DNA of 64,000 nt from Eimeria necatrix (Eukaryota > Apicomplexa > Conoidasida > Eucoccidiorida > Eimeriidae). The position numbers were made by a program, and so were the translations under genes. Location of the stretch: contig NW_013651900.1 in assembly GCF_000499385.1 (NCBI RefSeq), forward strand, positions 1 to 64,000, given 5' to 3'. Shown here one piece after another: positions 10,624 through 21,114 of the stretch. Numbering within the stretch: the first letter of the stretch is position 1; each line of letters opens with the position of its first letter. The notes under the pieces are model-generated. The model was not told the origin of the DNA, searched no databases, and saw only the letters and a list, made by a program, of their open reading frames with translations.

Positions 10624-11770
10624 AGGCAGCTGCTTCTGGGCTATCGCTCTGCGTCCCGCGCTGCGCTTTCTGCTGCTCCTCGGGCTTCCAAGGGAAGCAA
10701 ATTGAATCAGTAGCAGAAGCAACAAGAGGTTCATCTAAAACCATCGGAAGGCCACTTCGAAACAGTTCAAAACGCTCACAAGTCATTTGACCCCCGGGGG
10801 GCCCCCCGGGTACTTCTAGGGGGGCCCCCCCTGGGGGCCCCCCAGGGGCCCCTCGAGCAGCCACCCCAGAAACCCCTCCAGAGGGGCCCCCAAGGGTACT
10901 TCCAAGGGCCCTCCCAGAAGACCCTGTTAAAGAACAGCCCCCAGCAGAGGAGGGGCCCCCACCTGGGGGCCCCTCCGCTGGGGGCCCCTCTCCTGGGGGC
11001 CCCCTTGGGAGCCCCCCGGGGGGCCCCTCGGGGGGCCCCTGGGTTGGGTCCCAGTGCCAGAAGTACACATAAGGGGGGGCCCCCAAAAGGCCTTCAGAGC
11101 TCTCGAGGCGCCAGAGGGCACTTAAGTCTGCTGCGAGGCAGAGGCGCTGCAGGCAGAGGCAAGCCAAACCCTAAACCCTAAACCCTAAACCCTAAACCCT
11201 AAACCCTCAGCCTCAAGTATCCTGCTCTTCGCAACGAGCCTGAAGCCCAAACCCTAAACCCTAGACCAAAACAACTACTGGGAATGCAAAGGCAGGCCAG
11301 AGCAAGTTCCCTCAACAGCCAAAAAACACCTTCAGCTGTGAACCTTCTAAACCCTAAACCCTAAACCCTAACCCCCGAACCCTAAACCTTAAACGCTAAA
11401 CCCTAAAAATGCAGGAAAGGAGCCCAATGCAAAAAAAGAGACAGAGAAGCAGAAGAGAACAAACGGAGAAGCCGAGCCCAAGCAACAGAAAAGCTGCCAG
11501 ACAAGCAGACGCTGCTGCAGCTGCTGCAGCTGCTGCAGGTGCTGCAGGTGCTGCAGGTGCTGCAGCTGCTGCAGCTGCTGCAGCTGCTGCAGCAGCGGAA
11601 GGGGACAAAGAGAGACAAGCAAGGACAGCAGAAGGGTCCCAGCAGAGCAAGAGAAAAGGAGACAGTCCTGGGGCCGCAGCAGCAGCAGCAGCAGCAGCAG
11701 CAGCGGGGCGACGCAGCAAAAGAGAAACAGGGCCTTCGTGGGCCCCAAAGAGACACAAAGATAGCTCTTT

Positions 11771-11816
<46 letters not shown>

Positions 11817-12051
11817 CCCAGGGGGCCCACCTCAGGCAGGGGCCCCTCTTTCTCCTTCAGCAGCCACAAAGAGGCCCCCCCATCTCTAGTGCTCAGTGCC
11901 AAGCAGCGGCAGCAGCTGCCCCGCAGCCCCGCAGCGCAGCGCCGGGGGGCCCCCCGGGGGCCCCCCGGGGGGCCCCCCGGCTGGGGAAAGGTCAGCTCTG
12001 AGAGGGCAAAGGCTGGCAGCCAGCACACGCACAGGAACCTGCGCAGCAGCC

Positions 12052-12084
<33 letters not shown>

Positions 12085-12641
12085 CCTGCAGCGGATGCTG
12101 GTGCTGCTGCGGGGCAGTGCGGCAGTCGCCGCAGCAGCAGCAGCAGCGATAGCAGCGCGGCTGCAGCAACTGCAGCAACTGCAGCAACTGCAGCAAGAGC
12201 CGCTGCAGCGCCAGCGGCCGCGCTGCAGCAGCAGCAGCAGCAGCAAACCCCAGCCCGCCCCTTACTGCATGCAGCTGCATGCAAAAAAGCCCCAAAATCA
12301 AAAAGCTTCCTCACCTTCTGCAATGGGGAATAGAATAAGTCCCCATTAGCATTTCCCTAACTGCCACGAGGGCCCCCGCAGCCCTCGAGGCCCCATCCTC
12401 TTCGTCCCCAGGGGGCCCCCTGGGGGCCCCCCACCGCTCAGGGGCCCCCGGGGGGGCCCCCGGGCAGTCGGCAACAGCCAACAGAGCCACGGGGGAAGCC
12501 AAGTTGCCCGTGTGGGGGCTGGGGGCCTCTGAGTTTGCTGCTGCTTGAGAATCCAAAACTAAAAGAGCAGCGCCATCAGAAAGAGCCAGGAAACGACTGT
12601 CTCTTGAAAGAGATAGAGAAGCTCCTGCTGCGCAAAATGCT

Positions 12642-12677
<36 letters not shown>

Positions 12678-13174
12678 CAGCCCGCGCCCCGCGTAAATCG
12701 ACGCAGCAACGCAGACGCCCAGCGATCACGCAGCAGCAGCAGCAGACGATGATGATGATACAGCAGCAGCAGTCGCTGCAGCAACGGCTGCAGCAACACC
12801 AGAAACTGCAGCAGCAGCAGCTGCTGCTGCTGCTGCAGATGCAGCAGCAGCAGCAGCAGCAGCAGAAGCAGCAGCAGCAGAAGCATACAACACACGTCCT
12901 TTGGCCTACCAGGGGGCCTCCTCAGAACTCCCCTCCAGACGACTCCGTGGGACTTGAGGCTCAAAGAAATCAAATCCTGGGGCCCCCCAAAAAGCCCCGC
13001 AGGAGTCCCGTGGGGGCCCCCTGGGGGCCCCCTTGGGGGGGGCCCCTCAGGGGCCCCCCCCTGGGCCCCCGTGGGGCCTAGGGGGGCCCCCTCCTCGCAG
13101 GCAAGCAGCTCTGTAGGGGCCATGAGCCCCGGGGCTGGGGCCTCGGGGCTGGGGGCCCCAGAAGGCGCCGCCAA
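4477..13174 (-). CDS. WD40-like protein with C-terminal zinc-ribbon-like Cys cluster; possible TFIIIC-type factor
   Basis: Proposed minus-strand multi-exon gene. Exon-sized open blocks are about 13174-12320, about 11163-8249, about 7600-6890 and 6537-4477. Between Ala, Gln and Ser runs lie ordinary hydrophobic segments of WD40 style: SLSRDSRFLALSDGAALL near 12.55 kb, then LWRLESSEGLLGAPPYVYFW and GSLVAVASQGFIAVF in the third block. The last exon carries CPLC, then CAAHGHCFPAC about 20 residues later, and further CxxC pairs (FFCCLLC, CCPRC) near the C-terminus. A Cys pair followed by C-x2-HGH-x-F-x2-C resembles the zinc finger after the propeller in the 90-kDa TFIIIC subunit (inference). Gly-Pro-Ala-Lys repeats come from GGGGCCCC DNA. 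The 5' end is unsettled: around 12.65-12.88 kb the minus frame is poly-Leu, atypical, and may be intronic. Whether 11.4-12.3 kb is exon or intron is unclear. The stop codon lies in the GCTA field. Confidence 0.45.
6121..6282. repeat. 54-bp coding minisatellite, three units
   Basis: TGCTGGGGCTGCGGGAGG recurs at 6121, 6175 and 6229, exactly 54 bp apart, each copy followed by a CTG run of varying purity. It lies in the last exon of the minus-strand WD40-like gene and encodes three Ala-Pro-Pro-Ala-Ala-Pro blocks separated by poly-Ala. Confidence 0.9.
7646..8175. repeat. GGGGCCCC-core tandem repeats (about 12-bp unit)
   Basis: From 7905 to 8090 the unit CCTAAAGGGGCC recurs nearly head to tail; the flanks carry denser and looser GGGGGCCCCC palindromes. 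The field lies between two exons of the minus-strand WD40-like gene and is taken as intronic. Related GGGGCCCC blocks occur inside exons (9105-9210, 9985-10160, 10790-11050), where they encode Gly-Ala-Pro-Lys or Gly-Pro-Pro repeats. Confidence 0.88.
11165..11408 (-). repeat. Cluster of interstitial telomere-type repeats
   Basis: AAACCCT arrays at about 11165-11207 (six units), 11248-11263 (two units) and 11347-11406 (degenerate units including ACCCCCGAACCC and AACGCT variants). The first array lies directly upstream, on the minus strand, of the proposed acceptor of the largest exon of the WD40-like gene. Confidence 0.9.
11409..12152 (+). CDS. Ambiguous ORF opposite the WD40-like gene
   Basis: On the plus strand 247 codons are open: a basic Arg/Lys/Ser-rich chain with Ala and Ser runs, and CAG-sense tracts (normally the coding sense here). 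On the minus strand the same DNA also reads through, including ALSTRDGGASLWLLKEKEGP, which looks WD40-like and would fit the surrounding gene. The two readings cannot both be exons. I favour the minus reading slightly. No family recognised on the plus strand. Confidence 0.2.
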
Positions 13175-13406
13175 GGGGCTCAGGCTGGGGCCCCTGGGGC
13201 CTTTGCCGTGGCCCTGGAGGCTTGGGGGCCCCTGAGAACAATATTGAGGCCCTTGAGGCTTTTATTTTACTTTTTAATTGAAAAAAAGACCCAAAATGAT
13301 ACTCAAATGGGGGAAATGCTCCCCACGGGTGTGCCTCATCGGGGGGCCCCCCGGGGGCCCCCAGATCTCGAACCCACTGCCTTCTGCAGCGAAGAGATCT
13401 GCGGCT

Positions 13407-13426
13407 GCAAACCCTAAACCCTAATT
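13407..13426 (-). repeat. Short interstitial telomere-type repeat
   Basis: Two to three AAACCCT units followed by AT-rich DNA, in the spacer between the WD40-like gene and the galactosyltransferase. Confidence 0.85.
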
Positions 13427-13544
13427 CAGTGTTTTTTATTAAAATATATTATTTTGGACCCTGAAAAGAAAGAAAGCGAGAAGCCGAGGGTTTACGTCTG
13501 TTGCTGAGGCCGCCTGCGGTGTATGTACACCTCAAACTGGAGCT

Positions 13545-13781
13545 CACAAGGAAGCAGCAGCAGCAAGGAATGCAAAAGACAGAACTTGCTGCTGCTGCTG
13601 CAGCGTGTGTATAGGGCGGGAGGAGCCGCAGCAGCAGCAGCAGCAAGCCACACAAGGTCCAGCAGAGGCGGCAGCAACAGCGCGCCATAGTAAGAGCAGC
13701 AGCAGCAGCAGTAACGGCACGCCACAGTGAAAGGAGCAGCAGCAGCAGCAGCAACATGCTAAAGTGAGAGCAACAGCAGCA

Positions 13782-13822
<41 letters not shown>

Positions 13823-14640
13823 AGCAACAGCATGGCACAGTGAGAGCAGCTGCAACCGCAGCAGCAGCACGCCTCAATGAGAGCAGAAAGTGCCGCAGCA
13901 GGAGCAGCAGCAAAAGCGAAACACAGCCAAAGCAGCAGAAGGAGCAGCAGCAGCATGGCACAGTAAGAGTAGCAGCAGCAGCAGCAGCAGCAGAAGGAGC
14001 AGCAACAGCATGGCACAGTAAGAGTAGCAGCAGCAGCAGCAGCAGCAACAGCAATAATAATAACAAGGGTTCAAGTCCAGCGCTTGGCAGACACTCCATT
14101 CCTTTCAGTGTAGAGCAGCAACAGCAGCAGCAGCAGCAGCAGCAAAAGTAGCAGCCGCTGCTGCTGCTACTGGCTGCTGCTGCTGCTTGCCCAGTTGGCA
14201 AGCCCCTTGCTGCCGAGGCAGGCCCCGCTCTCTGCTGCAGCTGCTGCTGCAGCATGCTGCAGCAGCAGCAAAACTATTAGCAGCAACAGGTGCTGTGGCT
14301 CAAGCAGCTGCAGCAGCGCTGCAGCAGCAGAATCAGCAACTGCAGCACAAGGCGCAGCAGCAGCCAAAACAAGTTCAACAGCTGCAGCAGCAGGCAGGAT
14401 GCTGCTGCTGCAGCAGCAGCAGCAACAGAAGATACAGCTGCGCCGGCCGGCACCGCAGCGGGCTCTGCAGGCACAGCAGCAGCAGCAAAAGAAGCAGCAG
14501 CAGCAGCAGCAAAAGGAGCAGCAGCAGCAGCTGCTGCTGCTGCAGCACGGCAGATGCAGCGGGCCTTCAGAGCTGCTGAGGCTGAGGGGCTTTGCGGGGC
14601 TCTGCAGCACCACGGGGCTGCAGTTTCAAACCCTTCGCAA
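13545..14640. repeat. CAG tract field upstream of the galactosyltransferase
   Basis: Dense CAG tracts on the plus strand with repeated CATGGCACAGTGAGAGCAG-like modules near 13830, 13960 and 14010. One GTGTATGTACAC core at 13519. The sense matches coding on the plus strand, so 5' exons of the galactosyltransferase may lie here, but no conserved sequence identifies them. A frame is open from an ATG at 14290 straight into the first recognisable exon, but only by reading through the telomere-type repeat. Confidence 0.8.
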
Positions 14641-14662
14641 ACCCTAAACCCTAAACCCTTAA
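14638..14662 (-). repeat. Telomere-type repeat abutting an exon start
   Basis: Three AAACCCT units end in TTAAACAG. A splice acceptor AG at 14665-14666 would start the first recognisable galactosyltransferase exon immediately after the array. Confidence 0.85.
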
Positions 14663-14666
14663 ACAG

Positions 14667-14795
14667 CGTATACACCCCAAAACGCTCCTACGCAGAGCTG
14701 CTCTCAAACCTCTTCGGAAGGCCCCCGCTGCAGTTCGAACTTAAAGGAAATGAGGCAGAAGCAGACTCACTGCAGCAGCAGCAGCAGCAGCAGAA

Positions 14796-14827
<32 letters not shown>

Positions 14828-14934
14828 TGGCAGCAGATGAGATGCTGCTTATTGTCATACCCTTCAGGAACAGATTTGAGCACCTGCAAATCATGTTAGA
14901 GAGAGTTTCAAACTACCTCGATACCCTGATACTG

Positions 14935-14971
<37 letters not shown>

Positions 14972-15378
14972 TGCAGCAGCAGCAGCAAGAAGGCTGGCCC
15001 CGTGGAACGACGCAGTTTTGCTTCGTAGTGGCGGAGCAGCAAGACAAGGGCCCTTTCCACAGAGGTGAGGCAGCTGTTTTATTTTATTTTGTTTTTATTT
15101 TTTATTTTGTTTTCATTTTGGACTTAATGTTTTTTTCATTTGGCGCCACTTTCTCCTGCTGCAGCAGCTGCAGCAGCAGCTACAGCAGCAGCTGCAGCAG
15201 CAGCTGCTGCCGCAGCAAAAGCAGCTACAGCAGCAGCTGCAGCAGCAGCTGCAGCAGCTGCTGCAGCAGCAGCTGCAGCAGCAGCTGAAGCTTGCCTCTG
15301 TCTCAGTCTTCGTGTCTCCTCCGCAGTTTCTGCTGCAGCTTTGGCTGTAACGCGCAATATTGAAGACGCGATTTCCTC

Positions 15379-15424
<46 letters not shown>

Positions 15425-15563
15425 AGGCCTCCTGCTCAATGCCGGCTGCCTGTGGGCTGCGCTCCACAGGCGGCTGCTGCCAGCAGCCTCCGCCGCCGCC
15501 GCAGCAGCAGCAGCAGCAGCGCCAACTGCAGCCGCCGCGTCAGCAGCATCTCCCACTGCTGCT

Positions 15564-15595
<32 letters not shown>

Positions 15596-16255
15596 CTTCC
15601 CCGCTGCTGCGCTTTGCAGCAGCTCCTGGGGCCCCGCAGCAGCAAAAGTAATTAATTTAATTCGCTTTTCGAAAAGTCTTTTTGTTTGTCTTCATGATGC
15701 CGATTGTGTCCCCAAAAAAACTCCCTTTGAGGCAAAAAGAAGAAAAGAAAAACTTTGTGAGGCACTTGCATGCATGCATGCATGCATGCATGCATGCATG
15801 CATGCATGCATGCATGCACAAACATGCATGCATGCATGCATGCATAAAGATACATACATTCCAAACCCCAAGTACTATACATGTATTTATTTGCGTACTA
15901 GTATATGTTAGTATAGATGCACGTATAAATATATATAGATAGATATATACAGATATATATGTATATTTATTTATATTTGGGTATATTTATATTTATATTT
16001 ATATTTATATTTATATTTATAGTTATAGTTATATTTGTATTTGTATTTCCACTTACATATATATCTATATTTGTGTTTATGCTTGTATTTATATTTATAC
16101 TTATATTTATATTTATATTTATATTTGTATTTATATTTATGTTTGTATAGATAGAGGAATGGGTGTAATAATAGATAATGCCATTATACACATGCGGCTC
16201 TCTTTGTGCATACAAGCAATATTTGGTATGAATATATTTCTATATATATCCGTAC

Positions 16256-16287
<32 letters not shown>

Positions 16288-16512
16288 TTAAATATATATG
16301 TATATATGTACATATATATATATATATATATATTCTTACATATATATACATATACATTTGGGGGGAGAATAAATAAATAAATAAATATGTATTTATGTTT
16401 GTGTATGAGTGAAGACAAGCATATCCACGTATCGACGTGTTTGCTGCGGCTGCTGCTGCTGTTGCTACTCCTGCTGCTGCTACTCCTGCTGCTGCTACTC
16501 CTGCTGCTGCTA

Positions 16513-16552
<40 letters not shown>

Positions 16553-18861
16553 GTCAGGCGCCTACCTGCCGGCGCCCCGCAGAGGCGTGGTGCGGCATTT
16601 GTACGGAGAGCCCTGGGCTTTGTCGATGGTCTTTTGTCTTCTTCTCGAGGACTTCGTAGCAGCAGACGGTGAGCTGCAGCAGCTGCAGCAGCTGCAGCAG
16701 CTGAAGCAGCTGCAGCCGCTGCAGCAACTGCAGCAGTTGCACAAACTGCAGCAGCTGCAGCTGCATGCATCCCCGAAGGCCCAGCTGCGCCGCATGCATG
16801 CGCTGCAGCAGGCCCCAGGAATGCTGCAGCAACTGCATGCAGGTGCTGCATGCAGCTTTAGCAGATGCGGGGCTTCTCGGGGCTGTTTGCTGCTTGCTGC
16901 TGCGGTCCCTGGGGCCCCAGGCGGCTCTAGCCAAGGGCCCGAGTCCTAAACCCTCAACCCTAAACCCTAAACCCTAAACCCTAAACCCTAACTTTTGGAC
17001 TTTTGCCGTTCTGCAGGCCACGACCTTCGCTACGAGGGCTGGGGCTTTGAAGATGAAGATTTCTGCATGCGTTGTCGGCGGTCGGGGCTGTACGTACAGC
17101 GCAGCCCGCTTGCTGCTGCTGCTGCTGCTGCAGCTGCTGCTGCAGCAGAAGCCGCAGGCGCAGCTGCATCAGCAGGTGGAGCGGCGGCCCTGGCGACGGA
17201 AGCTGCAGCTGAGGACGCTGCACCTGCTGCTGCTGCTGCAGCTGCTGCTGCGGCGCCGGCAGCACTTTGTGACTCTGGCTGCTGCAGCTCGACCTTCAGC
17301 CGCCGACTTTGCTGCTGCTCTCCTTTTGCTGAACTGGACTTGTCATCTCGTGAAGACTTTCAAAAAGAGGTGAAGCTGAAGCTGCGGACTTTGCATGCAA
17401 GACGCAACCGCCGCCTCTTCTGTAGCATTTGGCCTGACAGCAGCAGCAGCAGCAGCAGCAGCAAGAGGAACGCGAGCAGCTGCCTCGAGCGCAGCAGCAA
17501 CTGCTGCAGCGCCACAGCGCAGCAGCGTGGCACTGCAGCACTAACGAGTCCAGGAGCTTCCAGACAAGACTTAGGAAGCAAATACGGTAGGCAGCCATTT
17601 TTCGCAGGGGCCCCCAAGGGCTCTTTGGGGCCCCCAAGGGGCTGAGGGTCTCAAGGGGCCCCTGGGGACCCCTGAGGCCTCCTGGGGCCCCCTGAGGCCC
17701 CCTGGGGCCTCGTGGGGCCCCCTGGGGCCTCCTGGGGCCCCCTGGGGCCCCTTAGCTGCAGAGGCTCTGCAGAGAGATTTGTTTGGGGGCTCTGGAAGCT
17801 GTGGCAATTTGGGGCAGAAGTGTGCATGTAAAGGAAAAGGTCCATTATGAGCTGCACAACAAAACAGCAACTTGAAATCAGTTTTTAGCCCACAAAGAAA
17901 GTCCCATTAGGGGCTTTTTGCCGCATGCACGGGGCTGCATGCATGCAGAGACGGGAGCGCATGCAAAGCCGGGACTGCATGCGTTTTGGGGCTTTTCCGC
18001 AGCCACCAGCGCCTACACTGCATAGCCGGGGCCCCACAGGCTTGCATAATGCTTACAAACTGTTTATGAAATAGTTTATGTTTAGGTAAAACGGAAATGT
18101 TTATTATTGAGAAAGTTTTATAAATTCGTGAAAAGCCATTATATGCATTTGAACTACAATTCGTACTTTTGCTGCATGCGCATGCGCCCAGTCTCGGGCT
18201 CTTTCTAATGCACATGATTCTGCATGCAGAAATAAAACCATTTGAAGTTGTTTTTGCTTAAGTGGTTTTTGCATTAAACAACTTTTGCTTCTTCGAGATG
18301 TTCGTGCTGCAGCACGAGCAGCAACTTGTTTTTGCATTTGCAGGCCTGAGACACACGCAGCAGCTCTTGAACAGCGGAGCCCTTTTGCTGTCAGTCGAGC
18401 CCTGGCCCTGCAGCGGCGCTGCTGCAGCCGCAGCAGCAGCAGAAAGCGCAGCAGCAGCAGCAGCAGCAGCAGCGGTGCCAGCGGCTCCAAAAACAGTGGC
18501 GTCATTGCCTGCAGCTACGGCAGCAACAGCAGCAGGACCAGCAGCAGAAACTGCTGCTGCTGCCTCCCCTTCTGCAGCTACAAATGTCAGAGAGAAAGGC
18601 AAATGCCCTGCAGCTGGTGCCTCTCCAAAGCAGCAGCTTCTGGCGAAGTATGGGCCCCGTCTTGTGTGGCTTAATGTGCGCCTGTTGGACCCTTTTCTGG
18701 GGTGTCTCAGCGAGTTGGGGGCCCATGGGGGCCCCAGGAGCCCCCTAGGGGCTCATGGGGGCCCCTTGGGGGCCCCTGGGGGCCCCTTGGGGGCCCCTGA
18801 GGGCCTGTGGGGGCCCCCGGAGCAGCCAGGAGATGCTACTGCCGTAGATCTAGTCCCCTAA
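14667..18861 (+). CDS. Beta-1,4-galactosyltransferase, family GT7 (B4GALT7-like), 5' end uncertain
   Basis: Exons: 14667-15064, about 15339-15756 (with an unresolved internal intron), 16558-16668, 17017-17586, 18344-18861. The junctions 15064/15339, 15756/16558, 16668/17017 and 17586/18344 are all phase 1 and keep frame. Catalytic blocks appear in GT7 order: [11 protein letters not shown] (exon 1), FCFVVAEQ and GPFHR leading to A-L-A-V (FNRA-type block), HDADCVP (the DxD-type Mn/UDP-Gal site), [25 protein letters not shown] joined to [16 protein letters not shown] (GWGxED acceptor and catalytic block), and a last exon [11 protein letters not shown] with [12 protein letters not shown], matching the C-terminal strand pair of xylosylprotein galactosyltransferases. 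The enzyme would transfer galactose from UDP-Gal in the Golgi; the acceptor is unknown. Poly-Gln, poly-Ala and Gly-Pro-rich inserts separate the blocks. The N-terminal membrane anchor was not found. Family assignment is firm, subfamily inferred. Confidence 0.8.
15767..15845. repeat. TGCA tetranucleotide repeat in an intron
   Basis: About 17 tandem TGCA units with two interruptions, starting about ten bases after the galactosyltransferase donor site at 15757. The unit is a palindrome. Any array of it contains overlapping TGCATGCA sites, a motif bound by some apicomplexan AP2 factors. Confidence 0.93.
15850..16400. repeat. AT microsatellites (TATATT hexamer and TA runs) in an intron
   Basis: 15960-16150 is largely TATATT/TATTTA hexamers; 16250-16370 is TA/TATG. 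This is intronic in the galactosyltransferase model. A CTG tract (16440-16550) then forms the 3' end of the intron up to the acceptor GTCAG at 16557. Confidence 0.9.
16947..16991 (-). repeat. Telomere-type array 25 bp upstream of a catalytic exon
   Basis: Five to six AAACCCT-type units (first one CAACCCT) near the 3' end of the intron that precedes the GWGFEDEDF exon, whose acceptor is at 17016. Confidence 0.9.
17600..17760. repeat. GGGGCCCC-type repeats in an intron
   Basis: Imperfect CCTGGGGCCCCCTGAGG units directly downstream of the donor at 17587. Similar repeats recur at 18715-18815 inside the last galactosyltransferase exon, where they encode Gly-Ala-Pro-Leu units. Confidence 0.85.
17925..18232. 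repeat. Cluster of GCATGC/TGCATGCA motifs
   Basis: About ten GCATGC cores occur in 300 bp (for example near 17923, 17938, 17959, 17979, 18174 and 18224), within the last intron of the galactosyltransferase. TGCATGCA is a described AP2 target in Plasmodium and Cryptosporidium. A regulatory role here is inference. Confidence 0.6.
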
Positions 18862-20180
18862 ACCTGCGCCGGGCAGTCCAGAGTCTTCAAATGTGAAGTT
18901 TGAAGTGTGCAGCAGCACAAGAGGCTGCAGCAAAATGAAAGGAGCAGCACAGCGGGCTGCAGCAAAGCGAAAGGCAGCAGCGCAGCAGGGCCAAGTGCCG
19001 GCTGGGGATTTGGCGGCCTTTTGGTGGCTGGTGAGTTCAGGCGCAATTGAAGTTTTTTCTTTCTGTGTCTCGTTATGTCCTTTCTGATTATTTTAATCTT
19101 TTAATTGTCCATTTTGTGTCACTTTTTGCACTATTTGGCGCCAGATTTGGGGCAAAAAGAGAACAAAAAATAGTACAATTTTCTCATTCATGTTTGCATG
19201 CGTGCAGGAGGCGAAGCCGGGGAGCTGCATGCGCACTGCATGCACAGCAGCAGCAGGCCGGGCTGGCAAGCATGTTAAGCTCAATTTATGTATTAAATAT
19301 GAATATATGCATGAATAATTATATATATTACATATATATATATTGTATATGTATAGAGAAACATATTGGGGCAAAACATCGCAGAAAATGCCGCAGGATT
19401 GAGCCCCCAGAGCTTCAGTGAAGTAGCAGCAGCTCTGTGGCTGCTGCTACAAGAGCCACAAGTGCACATACACCTGAAACAAAAGCTACCCCACACAACC
19501 TATTCTCTCTAAACTTTGAAAAGACAGAAGCTGCCAGCTCGAGAGCTGAGGGGCATCCGCAGCCGTGCAGTGCCTGCTGCACTGGCTAGCCACACCTAGC
19601 TAGCTAGCTAGCTAGCTAGCTAGCTGTAGCCTTCTTGCAGCGGCTACACAGGTGGCTAGCTGCCGGCGTAGGGTCTGGCGGTAGCCCCAATCATTTGCAT
19701 GCACATGCAGTGACAGCTGTGCAAGCATTTAGCCCTAGAATTCCTTCCTTTCTTTTGGTTTTCCTTATCTGAGTTTGAACATTTGCAGATTATTTAGGAA
19801 AATGAATAATGTCCTCTTGGCTAATAAGGATGCTGCTGCACTAGATAGAAAGGCGCTCAGAAAAAGACAAAAAACAGCTGAGACCCTACTGCCGCCTTTT
19901 TCCCAGGCTCCCCGTGAGCAGCAGCACAGCAGCGCAGCAGCACAGCAGCGCAGCAGCACAGCAGCGGAGCAGCACAGCAGCGCAGCAGCACAGCAGCGCA
20001 GCAGCAGCAACGGAAAGGCAAAGGCAAGCAGCAAAGCAAGGCCTGAGGAGGCAGCAGCAGAGCGGCAGTGCCGGCAGCAGCACAGAATGGAGAAAAGGGA
20101 AAACGAAAAAACAAATGAGGTCCATTGGTCCAGTGTTTTCTTTAAATCGAGTCTGCCCTGTCCTGTACAAAACAGTCCAT
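18862..20180. other. Spacer with GCTA and 15-bp CAG-type repeats
   Basis: Convergent 3' ends flank this spacer (galactosyltransferase plus, coiled-coil gene minus). It holds AT-rich DNA at 19290-19350, a perfect GCTA run at 19596-19625, and a 15-bp tandem repeat of CAGCAGCACAGCAGC type at 19918-20005. A plus-strand frame of 139 codons (19775-20194) with a basic, Gln/Ser-rich composition is open across the last repeat. It has no recognised domain and overlaps the end of the neighbouring gene, so it is not called. Confidence 0.6.
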
Positions 20181-21069
20181 TCAAGTCAGATTAGTTGGCA
20201 AATTTGTCGAAGACGAATTTGGAGTTTTTAAGGCACTGATGTTTATCTTCGGAGTTGCCATTGCCCAACTCCCAGCAGTGGCATCTCCAGCGGAGAGGCG
20301 CTTTCTCTGGTGGCTCCCACTAGATGCATGCGGGGGCCCCCCGGGGGGCCCCCCTGCATGCTGGGGGGCCCCCCCGGGGACCCCGTGGGGCCCCCCTGCA
20401 TGCAGTTCACTGCTGTGTGGCCCTTGCGGCTGCTCGTCAGGAACCTTCGAGAGACTCTCGCTGGATTCGGCGGGCAGAAGCTCGTCAGGCTTTGCAGCAG
20501 CTGCTGCTGCTGCGCCTGCTGCTGCTGCAGCTGCTGCAGCATCAAGTGGGGGCACTATCTGCGGCCTGCTGCGGCTCCCGCTCTCAGCCGCGCGTGCAGC
20601 GCCTGCTGCTCGGTCTGCTGCAGAAGGGCCTGGAGGCGCAGCACCTGCTGCTGCTGCTGCTGCAGGCTGCTGCGGAGCAGCTGCTGCTGCATGCAGCTGC
20701 GACCGTGGGGGGGCTGTGGGGCTGGACTTGTTCATTAACTTAGGGGGGGCCTTCAAGACCCCCGCAATGATGCGGGAGGGGCCCCCTGAAGCCCCGGCCC
20801 TAGTGCCGAGCCTAATGATGGGCTGCTGCATCTCTTCAGGGTTTTCTTCTGCATTAAAAGCTGCTGCTGCTGCTGCTGCTGCATTTCTTTTCTCAAACTC
20901 AACTCCACTTTCCCACTCCGTCTTCACTCTAGCTGCCTTGGGCTGCGAGGAAGACAAGGGAGCCCCTTGTGGGCCCCCCCCTTCTCCCGTTTTCTTTTCC
21001 CTCATTTCTGTCCCCCGCGCCCGAGGCCCCCCTGCTGCCCAGGCGTCGCTGTGCTCCCGAGAGGCCTCC

Positions 21070-21114
<45 letters not shown>

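Noticed and set aside
15767..15845. CRISPR-like or integrated element at the TGCA repeat
   Set aside because: A simple tetranucleotide microsatellite without spacers.
19775..20194. 139-codon plus-strand frame with a Gln/Ser repeat
   Set aside because: Spans a 15-bp repeat, overlaps the neighbouring 3' end, and shows no domain.
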